Of a DNA stretch of 64,000 nt, positions 1 through 10,855 are shown one piece after another (position 1 is the stretch's first letter; every line of letters begins with the position of its first letter). The notes beneath the pieces were generated by a model. The model had not been told where the DNA came from. It saw nothing but the letters and a program-made list of their open reading frames with translations, and did not search any database. The position numbers were made by a program, and so were the translations under genes. The DNA lies in the NCBI GenBank assembly GCA_963575745.1, contig CAUYUJ010011514.1:62001-126000 (forward strand), given 5' to 3'. This stretch comes from Prorocentrum cordatum (Eukaryota; Sar; Dinophyceae; Prorocentrales; Prorocentraceae).

Positions 1-654
1 TTGACAGACGCTCTCGGTTTTCTGTACTTAACTCGAGCTGTAGGGCAGCTAGAGGGCTCATTGTCACAGACATCGATGGGGAATCATCAGTCGCGTTCGT
101 CTACTGAACCGAGAGCTCTGAACTCGGCCTGCTGCCCGAGCTAGATTTGCGAAACTATTCGTATTGTTGAATGATCTTGAGAAGTGCTCTCTGTCTTCTG
201 CACTTAACTCGTGTTTGGGCCGGCTACAGTGCTGCGGGTCACATATATCGATTTGCACACATCAGGCGTGTTTGTCGATCGATTCCAGAGCTCGGAACTC
301 GGTCTGCTGCTCGAACTAGATCGGGAAAACTATTCTATTATTCGAGTCGATACTGTCGGTTTTCTGCACTTAACTCGGGCTGTAGGGGGGCTGCACGGCT
401 GGGAATCACATGAGTGGATTGACAGACATCAGACGCGGCCGCCTGTCGCATTCAGAGGTCTGAACTCGGTTTGATACCCGAACTCGGTTGCGAAACTGTT
501 TGTTTTTTGTTAACGTTATCTTGATAGGTCTGGAATCGCTTGGGCTGAAAAACTAGTCGTTCTTTGGAGTTTTTTCCCACACTTTATATTTTCAGGAAGC
601 TCTACGAGTCCCCCGGCGGTAAGAAAGGTTGACGGTTTACCGCCGGCGCCCAGT
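1..654 (+). repeat. HB element, 3' part (monomer array and terminal hairpin)
   Basis: About three diverged monomers of roughly 177 bp, recognisable by GAACTCGGTCTGCTGCCCGA, TTCGAGTCATCTTGAGA and CACTTAACTCGGGCTGTAG. They are followed by the HB tail: GGAAGCTCTACGAGT, then a hairpin with arms CCGGCGGTAA and TTACCGCCGG, ending in CCCAGT at 654. The 5' end lies outside the window. Short open frames here come from stop-poor monomers and are not genes. Confidence 0.8.
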
Positions 655-1204
655 CCATTGAACCGAGAGCTCTCAACTCGGCCTGCAATCCGAGCTAGCT
701 TCGCGAAACTATTCGTATTGTGCGTATTATCTTGAGAAATGCTTTTATTTTGCTGCACTCAACTCGTGCTGGGGGAAAGCTACAGTGCTGCGGTCCACAG
801 ATATCGATTGCCACACCCCAGGCGCGTCTGGCGGTCGATTCCAGAGCTCCGAACTCGGTCTGCTGCTCGAACTAGGTTCGCGAAACTATTCTGGTATTCG
901 AGTCGACACTGTCGGTCCTCCGCTTAGACACTCGGGCTTTGGGGGGGCTGCAGGGCGGGGAATCACATGAGTGTTTGCAGACATTAGACGCGCCCGCCTG
1001 TCGCATTGAGAGGTCTGAACTCGGCTTGATACTTGAAATGAGTTGCGAAACTGTTTGTTTTTTTGTTAGAGTCATCGAGGTCTGAAATCGCTTGGGCTGA
1101 AAAACTAGTCGTTCTTTAAATTTTTCCCACACTATATACTGTCAGGAAGCTCTACGAGTCCCCCGGCGGTAAGAAAGGTTGACGGTTTACCGCCGGCGCC
1201 TAGT
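655..1204 (+). repeat. HB element, 3' part
   Basis: Sequence resumes inside an HB monomer right after the preceding CCCAGT, runs through two monomers, and ends with the HB subterminal repeat and hairpin (1161-1204, ending CTAGT). It could be the interrupted remainder of an outer HB copy or a 5'-truncated copy. Confidence 0.75.
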
Positions 1205-1325
1205 AACTCGTAGAGCTTCCCTAAGCTAGTTGCTGAAAGCTTAAGAGTAATTCCGGCGCGCTGGAGAGCTAGTTGGCAAGAAAAATCTCGACGGAACTTT
1301 TGGTGACTTTTGGTCGGTTGAAAAT

Positions 1326-2786
1326 ACCTCGTAGAGCTCTTCGGCACCGATGAGCTAGAGAAATTCCGGCGCGGGGTGGAGCTAGTTCGTTGACCCGACC
1401 ACAACGGACAATGTGTTAACTTTTCGGTGATTTTGCGAATATTTGAAAGATATTTGACCATTTATTTTAAGAAAGCAGATTCTTCGCACCTGTAGTGGGT
1501 TATGGCGCGTCCGCCAGTAACATTTTCAGGCCCATAGGTGCAGTATTACTATCAAAACACTTGGAGGAACCGAGGTTGTATAAAAACAGAAAAATACGAT
1601 TTTTCGAGTTTTTTTGTTTCTCGCCTCAGAAGCTCTGTCCACTGGGCGCCGGCGGTAAACCGTCAACCTTTGTTACCGCCGGAGGACTCGTAGAGCTTCC
1701 TGACAACATATACTGTCGGAAAAAATTGCAGAGAACGAATAGTTTTTCAGCCCAACTCGAGTATCAGACCGAGTTCAGACCTCTGATTGCGACAGACGGA
1801 CGCGTCTGATTTCTCCGAATCGATTCCTGCGATTACCCGCCCTGAAGCCTCCCTACAGCCCGAATTATGCAGAACACCAAGAGTAGCTCTCAAGATGACT
1901 GGAAGAATACAAACAGTTTCGTGATTCTGGATCGCGCAACAGACCGAGTTCAGAGCTCTGGATTCAACAGGCGAACGCGCCTGATGATTCTGAGTGCGGT
2001 AGCTGTGCTTACCAGCACTGTAGCTGCCCTACAGCTCGAGTTAAGTAGAAAATACCGACAACGCGTATCAAGTTGACTCGAATAATACGAATAGGTTTGC
2101 GGACCTAGCTCGGCTAGCAGACCGAGTTTAGACCTATGGATTCAACAGGCGAACGCGTCTGATCATTCTGAGTGCGAGAGGAGTGCTTACCAGCACTGTA
2201 GCTGTCCTATATCTCGAGTTAAGTAGAACATACCGACAACGCGTATCAAGTTCGCTCGAATAATACAAACAGGTTTGCGGACCTAGCTCGGCTGACAGAC
2301 CGAGTTCAGACCTCTCGGTTCAACAGGCGAACGCGCCAAATCATTCTGCATGCGTTAGCTGTGCTTACCAGCTCTGTAGCTGCCCTAGAGCTCGAGTTAT
2401 GTTCAGAAAACCGTCAGCGCATATCAAGATGACTCGAAACGGTCGTTCCCGCCACCGTGCTTTTTGGCCTTCAAAGTCACCCGATCGAGCTGAGATCAAG
2501 ATGGAGAGCGGCAATAAGATCGAATATCACGGGAAAAAATACTAGAGCTCTAACGAATTGTCAAATTTCGAGAACGAAATTTTCAACCGACCAAAAGTCA
2601 GCAAAAGTTCCGTCGAGATTTTTCTTGCCAACTAGCTCTCCAGCGCGCCGGAATTACTCTTAGCTTCCAGCTATAACTAGCTAAGAGAAGCTCTACGAGT
2701 TATGTGTTCCGACGATCGCTGTGCAAGAAAAGAGCTCTACGAGGTTCCCGGCGATAACCAGGTTGACGGTTTACCGCCGGTTTCAT
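1326..2786 (+). mobile_element. HA hairpin-ended element interrupted by an inverted HB
   Basis: Begins ACCTCGTAGAGCTCTTCGGC and ends with AAGAGCTCTACGAGGT plus a hairpin (2747-2780). Its body has the HA signature GTGGGTTATG, then TATTACTATCAAAACACTTGG. Without the internal inverted HB (1641-2701) it is about 400 bp, the same as the other HA copies. Its 3' end is a variant, GGTTTCAT in place of CGCCCAGT. Confidence 0.75.
1641..2701 (-). mobile_element. HB element, complete, inverted orientation
   Basis: Read on the minus strand it starts AACTCGTAGAGCTTC near 2701 and ends GGCGCCCAGT at 1641, about 1.06 kb, with several monomers between. The empty site survives at about 7150-7155 in the duplicated locus: CTCTGTC then TATGTGTT there, split here by the element with no duplicated target bases. 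This pair defines both element ends. Confidence 0.8.
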
Positions 2787-3711
2787 TTTTGTTCTCGAAA
2801 TTTGAACATTCGTTAGAGCTCTAGTATTTTTTCCCGTGATATTTGATCTTATTTCCGCTCGCCATCTTGATCTCAGCTCGATCGGGTATCTTTTACTGCC
2901 AAAAAGCACTCAGGCGGGATCGGTCGTTTCGAGTCATCTTGATACGCGGTGGCGGTTTTCTCAAGATAACTCGAGCTTCAGGGCAGCTAAATAGCTGGTC
3001 AGCACAGCTTATGGATTCAGAATGATCAGGCGCGTTCGCCTGTTGAACCCAGAGGTCTGAACTCGGTCTGCTAGCCGAGCTAGGTCCGCACACCTATTCG
3101 TATTATTCGAGTCATCTTCACGGACGCTCTCGGTTTTCTCCTTAACTCGAGCTATAGGACAGCTACGGAGGTGATACGTGCAGAAACCGATTCCGAATTA
3201 TCAGTTGCATTCGTCTGTCGAATCTAGAGCTCTGGACTCGGTTTGCTGCCCGATCTAGAATCGCGAAATTATTCGTATTGGTCGAGTCATCTGGAGAAGT
3301 GCTCTCGGTTTTCTTCACTGAACTCGCGCTGACGGGGGCTACAGTGCTTGTTGTCACAGTAATCGATTTAAAGCCATCAGGCGCGTTCGCCTGTCGAATA
3401 TAGAGCTCTGAACTCTGTCTGCTGCCCGAACTAGGTCCGCGAAACTATTCTTATTCGTCGAGTCATCCTGAGAGCTGCTGTCGGTTTCCTGCACTTAACT
3501 CGGGCTGTAGGGGGGCTGCAGGGCTGGTAATGACAGGAGTCGATCCGTAGACATCCGACGCGTCGCCTGTCGCATTCAGTGGTCAACAAATACTCACTAT
3601 GAGTCGGAATGTTGGTAAGTGCAATCGGTTTCCTCAACTTAAGTCGAGCTAGGAAGCTCTACGAGTCTCCCGGCGGTAACCAAGGTTGACGGTTTACCGC
3701 CGGCGCCCAGT

Positions 3712-4216
3712 CCGGAGCGCTGGAGAGCTAGTACCTCGTAGAGCTCTTCAGCAAAGAGCTAAGAGGAATTCCGGCGCAGAGTAGAGCTAGTTGGCAGGCC
3801 CGACCAGAAGAGAGGATGTGGTAACCGGGGGTCGGTTTTTGTCTCTGTATGCAACATTTTGAAATTCGTTTTGAGAACCATATTTCTTCTCACGTGTAGT
3901 GGTTTTGCCGCGTCTGCCAGTAAAATTCTCAGGTCCGTAGCTGGAGTATTACTATCAAAAGTCTTGAGGGAACCGACTTTGGATAAACAAAGAATCGCGT
4001 TTTTTCGAGTTTTTCTGCTCTTGCTTCAGAAGATTCCTCATGTGTTCGGAGAAGCGCTGTGCAACGAAAGAGCTCTACGAGGTGCCCGGCGGTAACCTGG
4101 TTGACGGTCTACCGCCGGTTTCCAGTTGGCAAGAACAATCTCGACGGAACTTTTGCTGACTTTGGGTCGGTTGACAATTTTGTTCTGAAAATTTGAACAT
4201 TCGTTAGAGCTCTAGT
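3712..4216 (+). mobile_element. HA element (3733-4126) inside an HB 5' domain
   Basis: A stub of HB 5' domain (CCGGAGCGCTGGAGAGCTAGT) is followed by an intact HA of about 394 bp, from ACCTCGTAGAGCTCTTC at 3733 to the hairpin and CCAGT at 4126. HB sequence then resumes at TGGCAAGAACAATCTCGACG, exactly the continuation of GAGCTAGT. The same arrangement recurs at 8153-8658. No coding capacity. Confidence 0.75.
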
Positions 4217-6106
4217 AACTCGTAGAGCGTCCCTTAGCAAGTGATTGCTGGAAGCTTAATAGTAATTCCGGGGAGCTGGAGAGCTAGTTGGCAAGAAAAA
4301 TCTCGACGGACCTTTCGCTGACTGGGCGCCGGCGGTAAACCGTCAACCTTTCTTACCGCCGGGAGACTCGTAGAGCTTCCTGACAATGTATAATGTGGAA
4401 CAAATTTCAAAGAACGATGGTTTTCTGCCGAAGCGATTATCAACCTCTCAAGATGACTCTAACAAAACAAACGAACAGTTTTCCAATCGAGCTCGAGTAT
4501 GAAACCGAGTTCAGACCGCAAAAAACCGAGAGTACTTCTCAGGATGACTCGAATAATACAACAGTTTCGCGGATCTCGTTCGAGCAGCAGACCGAGTTCT
4601 CAGCTCTAGGTTCGACGAACGGACGCGCCTGATGTCTCGAAATCGATTCATGTGACCAGCAGCACTGTAGCCCTCCCCCAGCACGATTTAAGTGCAGAAA
4701 ACCGAGAGCACTTCTAAAGATGACTCGACCAATACCAATAGGTTCGCAAACCTAGCTCGGGGAGCAGTCCGAGTTCAGAGCTCTTGATTCAACAGACGAA
4801 CGCGCCTGATAATTCTCAATCGATTTCTGTGATTATCAGCTCTGTGGCTGCTCTACAGATCGAGTTAAGTATGAAAAACCGAGAGCGTCTGCTACAATGA
4901 CTCGAATAATACGAATAGGTGTGCGACCCTAGCTCGGCTAGCAGACCGGGGTCAGACCTCTAGATTCAACAGGCGAACGCGCCTGATCATTCTGGATGCA
5001 TTAGCTGTGCTGACCAGCTCTGTAGTTGTCCTGAAGCTCGAGTTATCTTGAGAAAACCGACAGCGCGTATCAAGATGACTCGAAACAGCCGTTCCCGCCT
5101 GCCTGCTTTTTGGCCTTCAAAGTTACCCGATCGAGCTGAGATCAAGATGGCGAGCGGGAGTAAGATCGAATATCATGGGAAAAAATACTAGAGCTCTAAC
5201 GAATGGTCAAATTTTGAGAACAAGGTTTTCAACCGACCAAAAGTCACTAAAAGGTCCGTCGATATTTGTCTTGCTAACTAGCTTTTCAGCGCCCCGGAAT
5301 TATTCTTAAGCTTCCAGCAATAACTTGCTAAGGGAAGCTCTACGAGTTACTTTTGGTCGGTTGAAAATTTTGTTCTCGAAATTCGAACATTCGTTAGAGA
5401 CCTAGTATTTTTTCCCATGACATTCGATCTTATTTTCGCTCGCCATCTTGATCTCAGCTCGATCGGGTACCTTTTACTGTCAAAAGGCACGCGGGCGGGA
5501 ACGGCCGTTTCGAGTCATCTTGATACGCATTGTCGGTTTTCTCAAGATAACTCGAGCTTGCAGAATGATCAGGCGCGTTCGCCTGTTGAATCCAGAGGTC
5601 TGAACTCGGTCTGCTAGCCGAGCTAGGGTCGCAAACCTATTCGTATTATTCGAGTCATTGTAGCAGACGCTCTCGGTTTTTCGTACTTAACTCGATCTGT
5701 AGGGTAGCCACAGAGCTGATAATCACGAAATCGATTGAGAATTATCAGGCGCGTTCGTCTGTTGAATCAAGAGCTCTGAACTCGGCCTGCTCCCCGAGCT
5801 AGGTTCGCGAACCTATTGGTATTGTTCGAGTCATCTTGAGAAGTGCTCTCGGTTTTCTGTACTTGAATCGTGCTGGGGGAGGGCTACAGTGCTGCTGGTC
5901 ACAGGAATCGATTTCGAGACATCAAACGCGTCTGTTCGTCGAACCTAGAGCTGAGAACTCGGTCTGCTGCTCGAACAAGATCCGCGAAACTGTTGTATTA
6001 TTCGAGTCATCCTGAGAGGTACTCTCGGTTTCCTGCACTTAACTCAAGCTGTATGGGGGGCTGCAGAGCTGGTAATCACAGGAATCGATCCGCAGACATC
6101 AGACGC
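4217..6106 (+). mobile_element. HB element, 3' end lost, carrying an inverted HB
   Basis: Starts AACTCGTAGAGCGTCCC at 4217. An inverted HB (4321-5348) interrupts it, and its monomers continue to about 6106, where GC-rich HD sequence takes over and the 3' hairpin is missing. The uninterrupted counterpart is 8659-9709. Confidence 0.7.
4321..5348 (-). mobile_element. HB element, complete, inverted orientation
   Basis: ACTGGGCGCC at 4321 is the inverted 3' end. The inverted 5' end GGGAAGCTCTACGAGTT closes it at 5348 (1,028 bp). Flanks CGCTG and ACTTTTGGTCGG are contiguous at 8731-8742 in the duplicated copy, so this is a second filled/empty pair with no target duplication beyond an ambiguous AGT. 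Confidence 0.8.
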
Positions 6107-6718
6107 AGTGCTAGCAGGCTTCTAGGCAGAGGTGTCGTGGTAGGTTTCACAGAGCCCCGCGCGTCGTAAAAGACGCCCTCGCAGGCGTCTCCTGCGAGGT
6201 TTCCAGCGCCCCACGCATCGTTCCAGGCTGCCTGGCAGAGGTCGCCGTGCGGCGCTTTGGAGCGCTCTGCGCTCCGCGCCTTGCCTCGCTATTCGGGTTT
6301 TTCCCGGACAGCTCCTTGGAGAGCTGAGGGTTTCAGATTAGAAGCCGGCTGTGGGTGGTGAGGAGGACACGCCCACGCTCGCCGGTCCACGCTTGCCGGA
6401 GCAACTCGCCGGAGTTCGCAGCGTGTCCGGGAGCGTGGCTTCCTAGCGTTTCCCAATACGCGTGGCTCCAGGGTGCGCGAAGCGCTTCGGCAGAGCTTCG
6501 GAAGAGCTTCGGCAGTTCTTCCAGGCTCCTAGGCAGATCTTCCTTGCGCGCTTTGCAGGGCCCCACGCATCGTAAACGGCGCCCCTGCAAGCGTCTCCTG
6601 CGAGGTTTCCAGCGTCCCGCGCATCGTTTCAGGCGGCCTGGCAGAGGTCCCCGTGCGGCGTTCCGCGCTTCGCTTCGCTATCCGGGTTTTGGACGCTTAC
6701 AAGTGGACGCTTACAAGT
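6107..6718 (+). mobile_element. HD element: GC-rich insertion ending in TTACAAGT
   Basis: A 0.6-kb block, far more GC-rich than its neighbours, interrupts an HB monomer after ACATCAGACGC. It holds a diverged internal duplication of about 100 bp (about 6155-6255 and 6560-6660; shared GCGTCTCCTGCGAGGTTTCC and GGCAGAGGTCSCCGTGCGGC). It ends with a doubled GGACGCTTACAAGT directly before a new HB start. The same terminus (GGACGCTACCAAGT or close) recurs at 10630, 10695 and 38146. Long open frames here on both strands reflect high GC and look like no known protein. Confidence 0.55.
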
Positions 6719-8152
6719 AACTCGTAGAGCTTCCCTTAGCTAGTTGCTGGAAGCTTAAGAGTAATTTCGGCGCGCTGGAGAGCTAGTTGGCAAGAGAAAT
6801 CTCGACGGAACTTTTGGCGACTTTGGGTCGGTTGAAAATACCTCGTAGAGCTCTTCGGCACCGATGAGCTAGAGGAACTCCGACGCGGGGTGGAGCTAGT
6901 TCGTCGACCCGACCAGAACGGACAATGTGTTAACTTTTCGGTGATTTTGCGAATATTTCAGAGATATTGGACCATTTATTTTAAGAAAGCAGATTTTTCG
7001 CACCTGTAGTGGGTTATGGGGCGCTAGGTAGTAAAATTTTCAGGCCCATATGTGCAGTATTACTATCAAAACACTTGGAGGAACCGAGGTTGTATAAAAA
7101 CAGAAAAACACGATTTTTCGAGTTTTTTGTTTCTCGCCTCAGAAGCTCTGTCTATGTGTTTCGACGATCGCTGTGCAAGAGAAGAGCTCTACGAGGTTCC
7201 CAGCGGTAACCAGGTTGACGGTTTACCGCCGGTTCCATTTTTGTTCTCGAAATTTGAACATTCGTTAGAGCTCTAGTATTTTTCCCGTGATATTCGATCT
7301 TATTTCCGCTCGCCATCTTGATCTCAGCTCGATCGGGTATCTTTTACTGCCAAAAAGCACTCAGGCGGGATCGGTCGTTCCGAGTCATCTTGATACGCGG
7401 TGGCGGTTTTCTCAAGATAACTCGAGCTTCAGGGCAGCTAAATAGCTGGTCAGCACAGCTTATGGATTCAGAATGATCAGGCGCGTTCGCCTGTTGAACC
7501 CAGAGGTCTGAACTCGGTCTGCTAGCCGAGCTAGGTCCGCACACCTATTATTATTATTCGAGTCATCTTCACGGACGCTGTCGGTTTTCTACTTAACTCG
7601 AGCTATAGGACATCTACGGAGGTAACACTTACAGAAACCGAATCCGCAGTTGCATTCGTCTGTCGAATCTAGAGCTCTGGACTCGGCTGCCCGATCTAGA
7701 ATCGCGAAATTATTCGTATTGTCGAGTCATCTGGAGAAGTGCTCTCGGTTTTCTTCACTGAACTCGCGCTGACGGGGGCTACAGTGCTTGTTGTCACAGT
7801 AATCGATTTAAAGCCATCAGGCGCGTTCGCCTGTCGAATATAGAGCTCTGAACTCTGTCTGCTGCCCGAACTAGGTCCGCGAAACTATTCTTATTGGTCG
7901 AGTCATCCTGAGAGCTGCTGTCGGTTACCTGCACTTAACTCGGGCTGTAGGGGGGCTGTAGGGCTGGTAATGACAGGAGTCGATCCGTAGACATCCGACG
8001 CGTCTGCCTGTCGCATTCAGTGGTCAACAAATACTCACTATGAGTCGGAATGTTGGTAAGTGCAGTCGGTTTTCTCAACTTAAGTCGAGCTAGGAAGCTC
8101 TACGAGTCTCCCGGCGGTAACCAAGGTTGACGGTTTACCGCCGGCGCCCAGT
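6719..8152 (+). mobile_element. HB element with nested HA (6840-7237); duplicate of 1205-3711
   Basis: AACTCGTAGAGCTTCCC at 6719 opens an HB interrupted at GAAAAT by an HA (ACCTCG at 6840 to CCGGTTCCAT at 7237). HB then resumes and ends at hairpin 8110-8152. It is nearly identical to 1205-3711 but lacks the inverted HB. A 66-codon antisense open frame is identical in both copies (2893-3093 and 7344-7544), which shows a recent duplication and not a gene. Confidence 0.75.
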
Positions 8153-8658
8153 CCGGAGCGCTGGAGAGCTAGTACCTCGTAGAGCTCTTCAGCAAAGAGC
8201 TAAGAGGAATTCCGGCGCAGAGTAGAGCTAGTTGGCAGGCCCGACCAAAAGAGAGGATGTGGTAACCGGGGGTCGGTTCTTGTCTCTGTATGCAACATTT
8301 TGAAATTCGTTTTGAGAACCATATTTTTTCTCACGTGTAGTGGGTTTTGCCGCGTCTGCCAGTAAAATTCTCAGGTCCGTAGCTGGAGTATTACTATCAA
8401 AAGACTTGAGGGAACCGACTTTGGATAAACAAAGAATCGTGTTTTTTCGAGTTTTTCTGCTCTTGCTTCAGAAGATTCCTCATGTGTTCGGAGAAGCGCT
8501 GTGCAACGAAAGAGCTCTACGAGGTGTCCGGCGGTAACCTGGTTGACGGTCTACCGCCGGTTTCCAGTTGGCAAGAACAATCTCGACGGAACTTTTGCTG
8601 ACTTTGGGTCGGTTGAAAATTTTGTTCTGAAAATTTGAACATTCGTTTGAGCTCTAGT
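8153..8658 (+). mobile_element. HA element (8174-8568) inside an HB 5' domain; duplicate of 3712-4216
   Basis: Same layout as 3712-4216: HB stub, a 395-bp HA (ACCTCG at 8174, hairpin 8527 to CCAGT at 8568), then HB continuation to GAGCTCTAGT at 8658, where the next HB is inserted. Confidence 0.75.
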
Positions 8659-9709
8659 AACTCGTAGAGCTTCCCTTAGCAAGTGATTGCTGAGAGCTAG
8701 TTGGCAAGAAAAATCTCGACGGACCTTTTGCTGACTTTTGGTCGGTTGAAAATTTTGTTCTCGAAATTCGAACATTCGTTAGAGACCTAGTATTTTTTCC
8801 CATGATACTCGATCTTATTTTCGCTCGCCATCTTGATCTCAGCTCGATCGGGTACCTTTTACTGTCAAAAGGCACGCGGGCGGGAACGGCCGTTTCGAGT
8901 CATCTTGATACGCACTGTCGGTTTTCTCAAGATAACTCGAGCTTGCAGAATGATCAGGCGCGTTCGCCTGTTGAATCCAGAGGTCTGAACTCGGTCTGCT
9001 AGCCGAGCTAGGGTCGCAAACCTATTCGTATTATTCGAGTCATTGTAGCAGACGCTCTCGGTTTTTCGTACTTAACTCGATCTGTAGGGTAGCCACAGAG
9101 CTGATAATCACGAAATCGATTGAGAATTATCAGGCGCGTTCGTCTGTTGAATCAAGAGCTCTGAACTCGGCCTGCTCCCCGAGCTAGGTTCGCGAACCTA
9201 TTGGTATTGTTCGAGTCATCTTGAGAAGTGCTCTCGGTTTTCTGTACTTGAATCGTGCTGGGGGAGGGCTACAGTGCTGCTGGTCACAGGAATCGATTTC
9301 GAGACATCAGACGCGTCTGTTCGTCGAACCGAGAGCTCGGAACTCGGTCTGCTGCTCGAACAAGATCCGCGAAACTGTTGTATTATTCGAGTCATCCTGA
9401 GAGGTACTCTCGGTTTCCTGCACTTAACTCAAGCTGTATGGGGGGCTGCAGAGCTGGTAATCACAGGAATCGATCCGCAGACATCAGACGCGTCTGCCTG
9501 TCGCATTCAGAGGTCTGAACTCGGTTTCATACTCGAGCTCGATTGGAAAACTGTTCGTTTGTTTTGTTAGAGTCATCTTGAGAGGTCTATAATCGCTTGG
9601 GCTGAAAAACTAGTCGTTCTCTGAAATTATTTTTCACATTATATATTGTCAGGAAGCTCTACGAGTCCCCCGGCGGTGAGAAAGGTTGACGGTTTACCGC
9701 CGGCCCAGT
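8659..9709 (+). mobile_element. HB element, complete and uninterrupted (1,051 bp)
   Basis: The best uninterrupted HB copy in direct orientation. It begins AACTCGTAGAGCTTCCC, continues through GAAAATTTTGTTCTCG, TATTTTTTCCCATG and GCTCGCCATCTTGATCTCAG, then monomers, then GGAAGCTCTACGAGT and hairpin 9668-9709 ending CCCAGT. The left flank CTCTAGT and right flank ATTTTTTCTCG are contiguous in the HB consensus, so it sits in another HB copy after a T. Confidence 0.8.
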
Positions 9710-10581
9710 ATTTTTTCTCGTGATATTCGATCTTATTCCTGCTCGCCATCTTGATCTCAGCTCGATCGGGTGAATATTACTGTCAAAAAGCACTCTGGCG
9801 GGATCGCCCGTTTGGAGTCATCTTGATACGCGCTGACGGTTTTCGGAACATAACTCGAGCTTCAGGGCAGCTACAGAGCTGGTAAGCACACCTATCGCAT
9901 CCAGAATCATCAGGCGCGTTCGTCTCTTGAATCCAAGGTCTGCTAGCCGAGCTAGGTCTGCAAACCTATTCGTATTATTCAAGTCATCTTGACAGAAACT
10001 CTCGGTTTTTGTACTTAACTCGAGCTGTAGGACAGCTGCAGAGCTGATATTTACAGAAATCGATTTAGAATCATCAGTTGCGTTTGTCTGTCGAATTCAG
10101 AGCTCTGAACTCGGTCTGCTGCCCGATCTAGAATCGCGAATCTATTCGTATTGGTCGAACCATCTTGAGAAGTGCTCTCGGTTTCCTCCAATCAACTCGC
10201 GCTGAGGGGAGCTACAGTGCTGGTGGTCACAGGAATCGATTTGAAGACATCAGACGCGTCCGCCTGTCGAATCCAGAGCTCGGAACTCGGTCTGTTGCCC
10301 GAATCAGGTCTGCGAAACTATTGTATTGTTGGAGTCATCCTGAGAGGTGCTGTCAGTTTTCTGCACTCAACTCGGGCTGTAGGGGGGCTGCAGGGCTGGT
10401 AATGACAGGAGTCGACTCGCAGACATCAGACGCGTCCGCCTGTCGCATTGAGAGGTCACAAAATATTCACTATGAGTCGGAATGTTGGTAGGTGCTCGGT
10501 GTTCTCAACTTCAGTCGAGCTGGAAGCTCTACGAGTCTCCCGGCGGTAACCAAGGTTGAGGGTTTACCGCCGGCGTTCAGT
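9710..10581 (+). repeat. HB element, right-hand part
   Basis: Resumes at ATTTTTTCTCGTGATATTCG, the continuation of the element interrupted at 8658, runs through monomers and ends at a hairpin variant (10539-10581, ending GCGTTCAGT). The last monomer is shortened and joined to AATATTCACTATGAGTCGGAA, a junction also seen near 3586, 8029 and 15009. Confidence 0.7.
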
Positions 10582-10773
10582 TTTCTGGTGTGTGTTCTCT
10601 GTGCTTTCCGGGTTTGGGACGCTACCAAGTGGACGCAATCGAGTTTTTCGTCGCCAAGGTCGTCCTCGCTCTCCGGATTTAGGTCGCTACCAAGTTGCTG
10701 GAAACTCTACGTGCGAACAGAGCTCCACAAGCTTTCCGGCGGTGGCTAGGTTGACGGTTCACCGCCAGCCAGT
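10582..10773 (+). repeat. HD element ends plus HA 3' end
   Basis: Two pieces ending in CGCTACCAAGT (10630 and 10695) match the 3' terminus of the HD block at 6107-6718. They are followed by an HA 3' end (GTGCGAACAGAGCTCCACAA and a hairpin ending CCAGT at 10773). Confidence 0.5.
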
Positions 10774-10855
10774 TCGGGGCGTCGGAGAGCTAGTGACTCA
10801 TCGAGCTTGACGCGTAGAGCTTTGCTAAGCTAATAACTCGTAGAGCTACCTTAGT
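10774..10855 (+). repeat. Pile of HB 5' ends
   Basis: Three successive short HB left ends with no 3' parts between them: one near 10795 (CATCGAGCTTGACGCGTAGAGC), one at 10835 (AACTCGTAGAGCTACC), then the complete HB at 10856. Each break falls after a T. This is the left side expected of repeated nested insertion. Confidence 0.6.

Larger units (their letters stand above)
1205..3711 (+). mobile_element. HB hairpin-ended element, complete but interrupted
   Basis: Starts at AACTCGTAGAGCTTCC (1205) and ends at the hairpin and CCCAGT (3669-3711). At its GAAAAT/TTTTG run it is split by an HA element (1326-2786), which is itself split by an inverted HB element (1641-2701). The outer parts 1205-1325 and 2787-3711 join to the usual HB order of 5' domain, about 177-bp monomers, subterminal inverted repeat and 3' hairpin. 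A second copy of the locus at 6719-8152 has the same HA insertion. No protein is encoded, so it would depend on enzymes made elsewhere. Confidence 0.75.
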
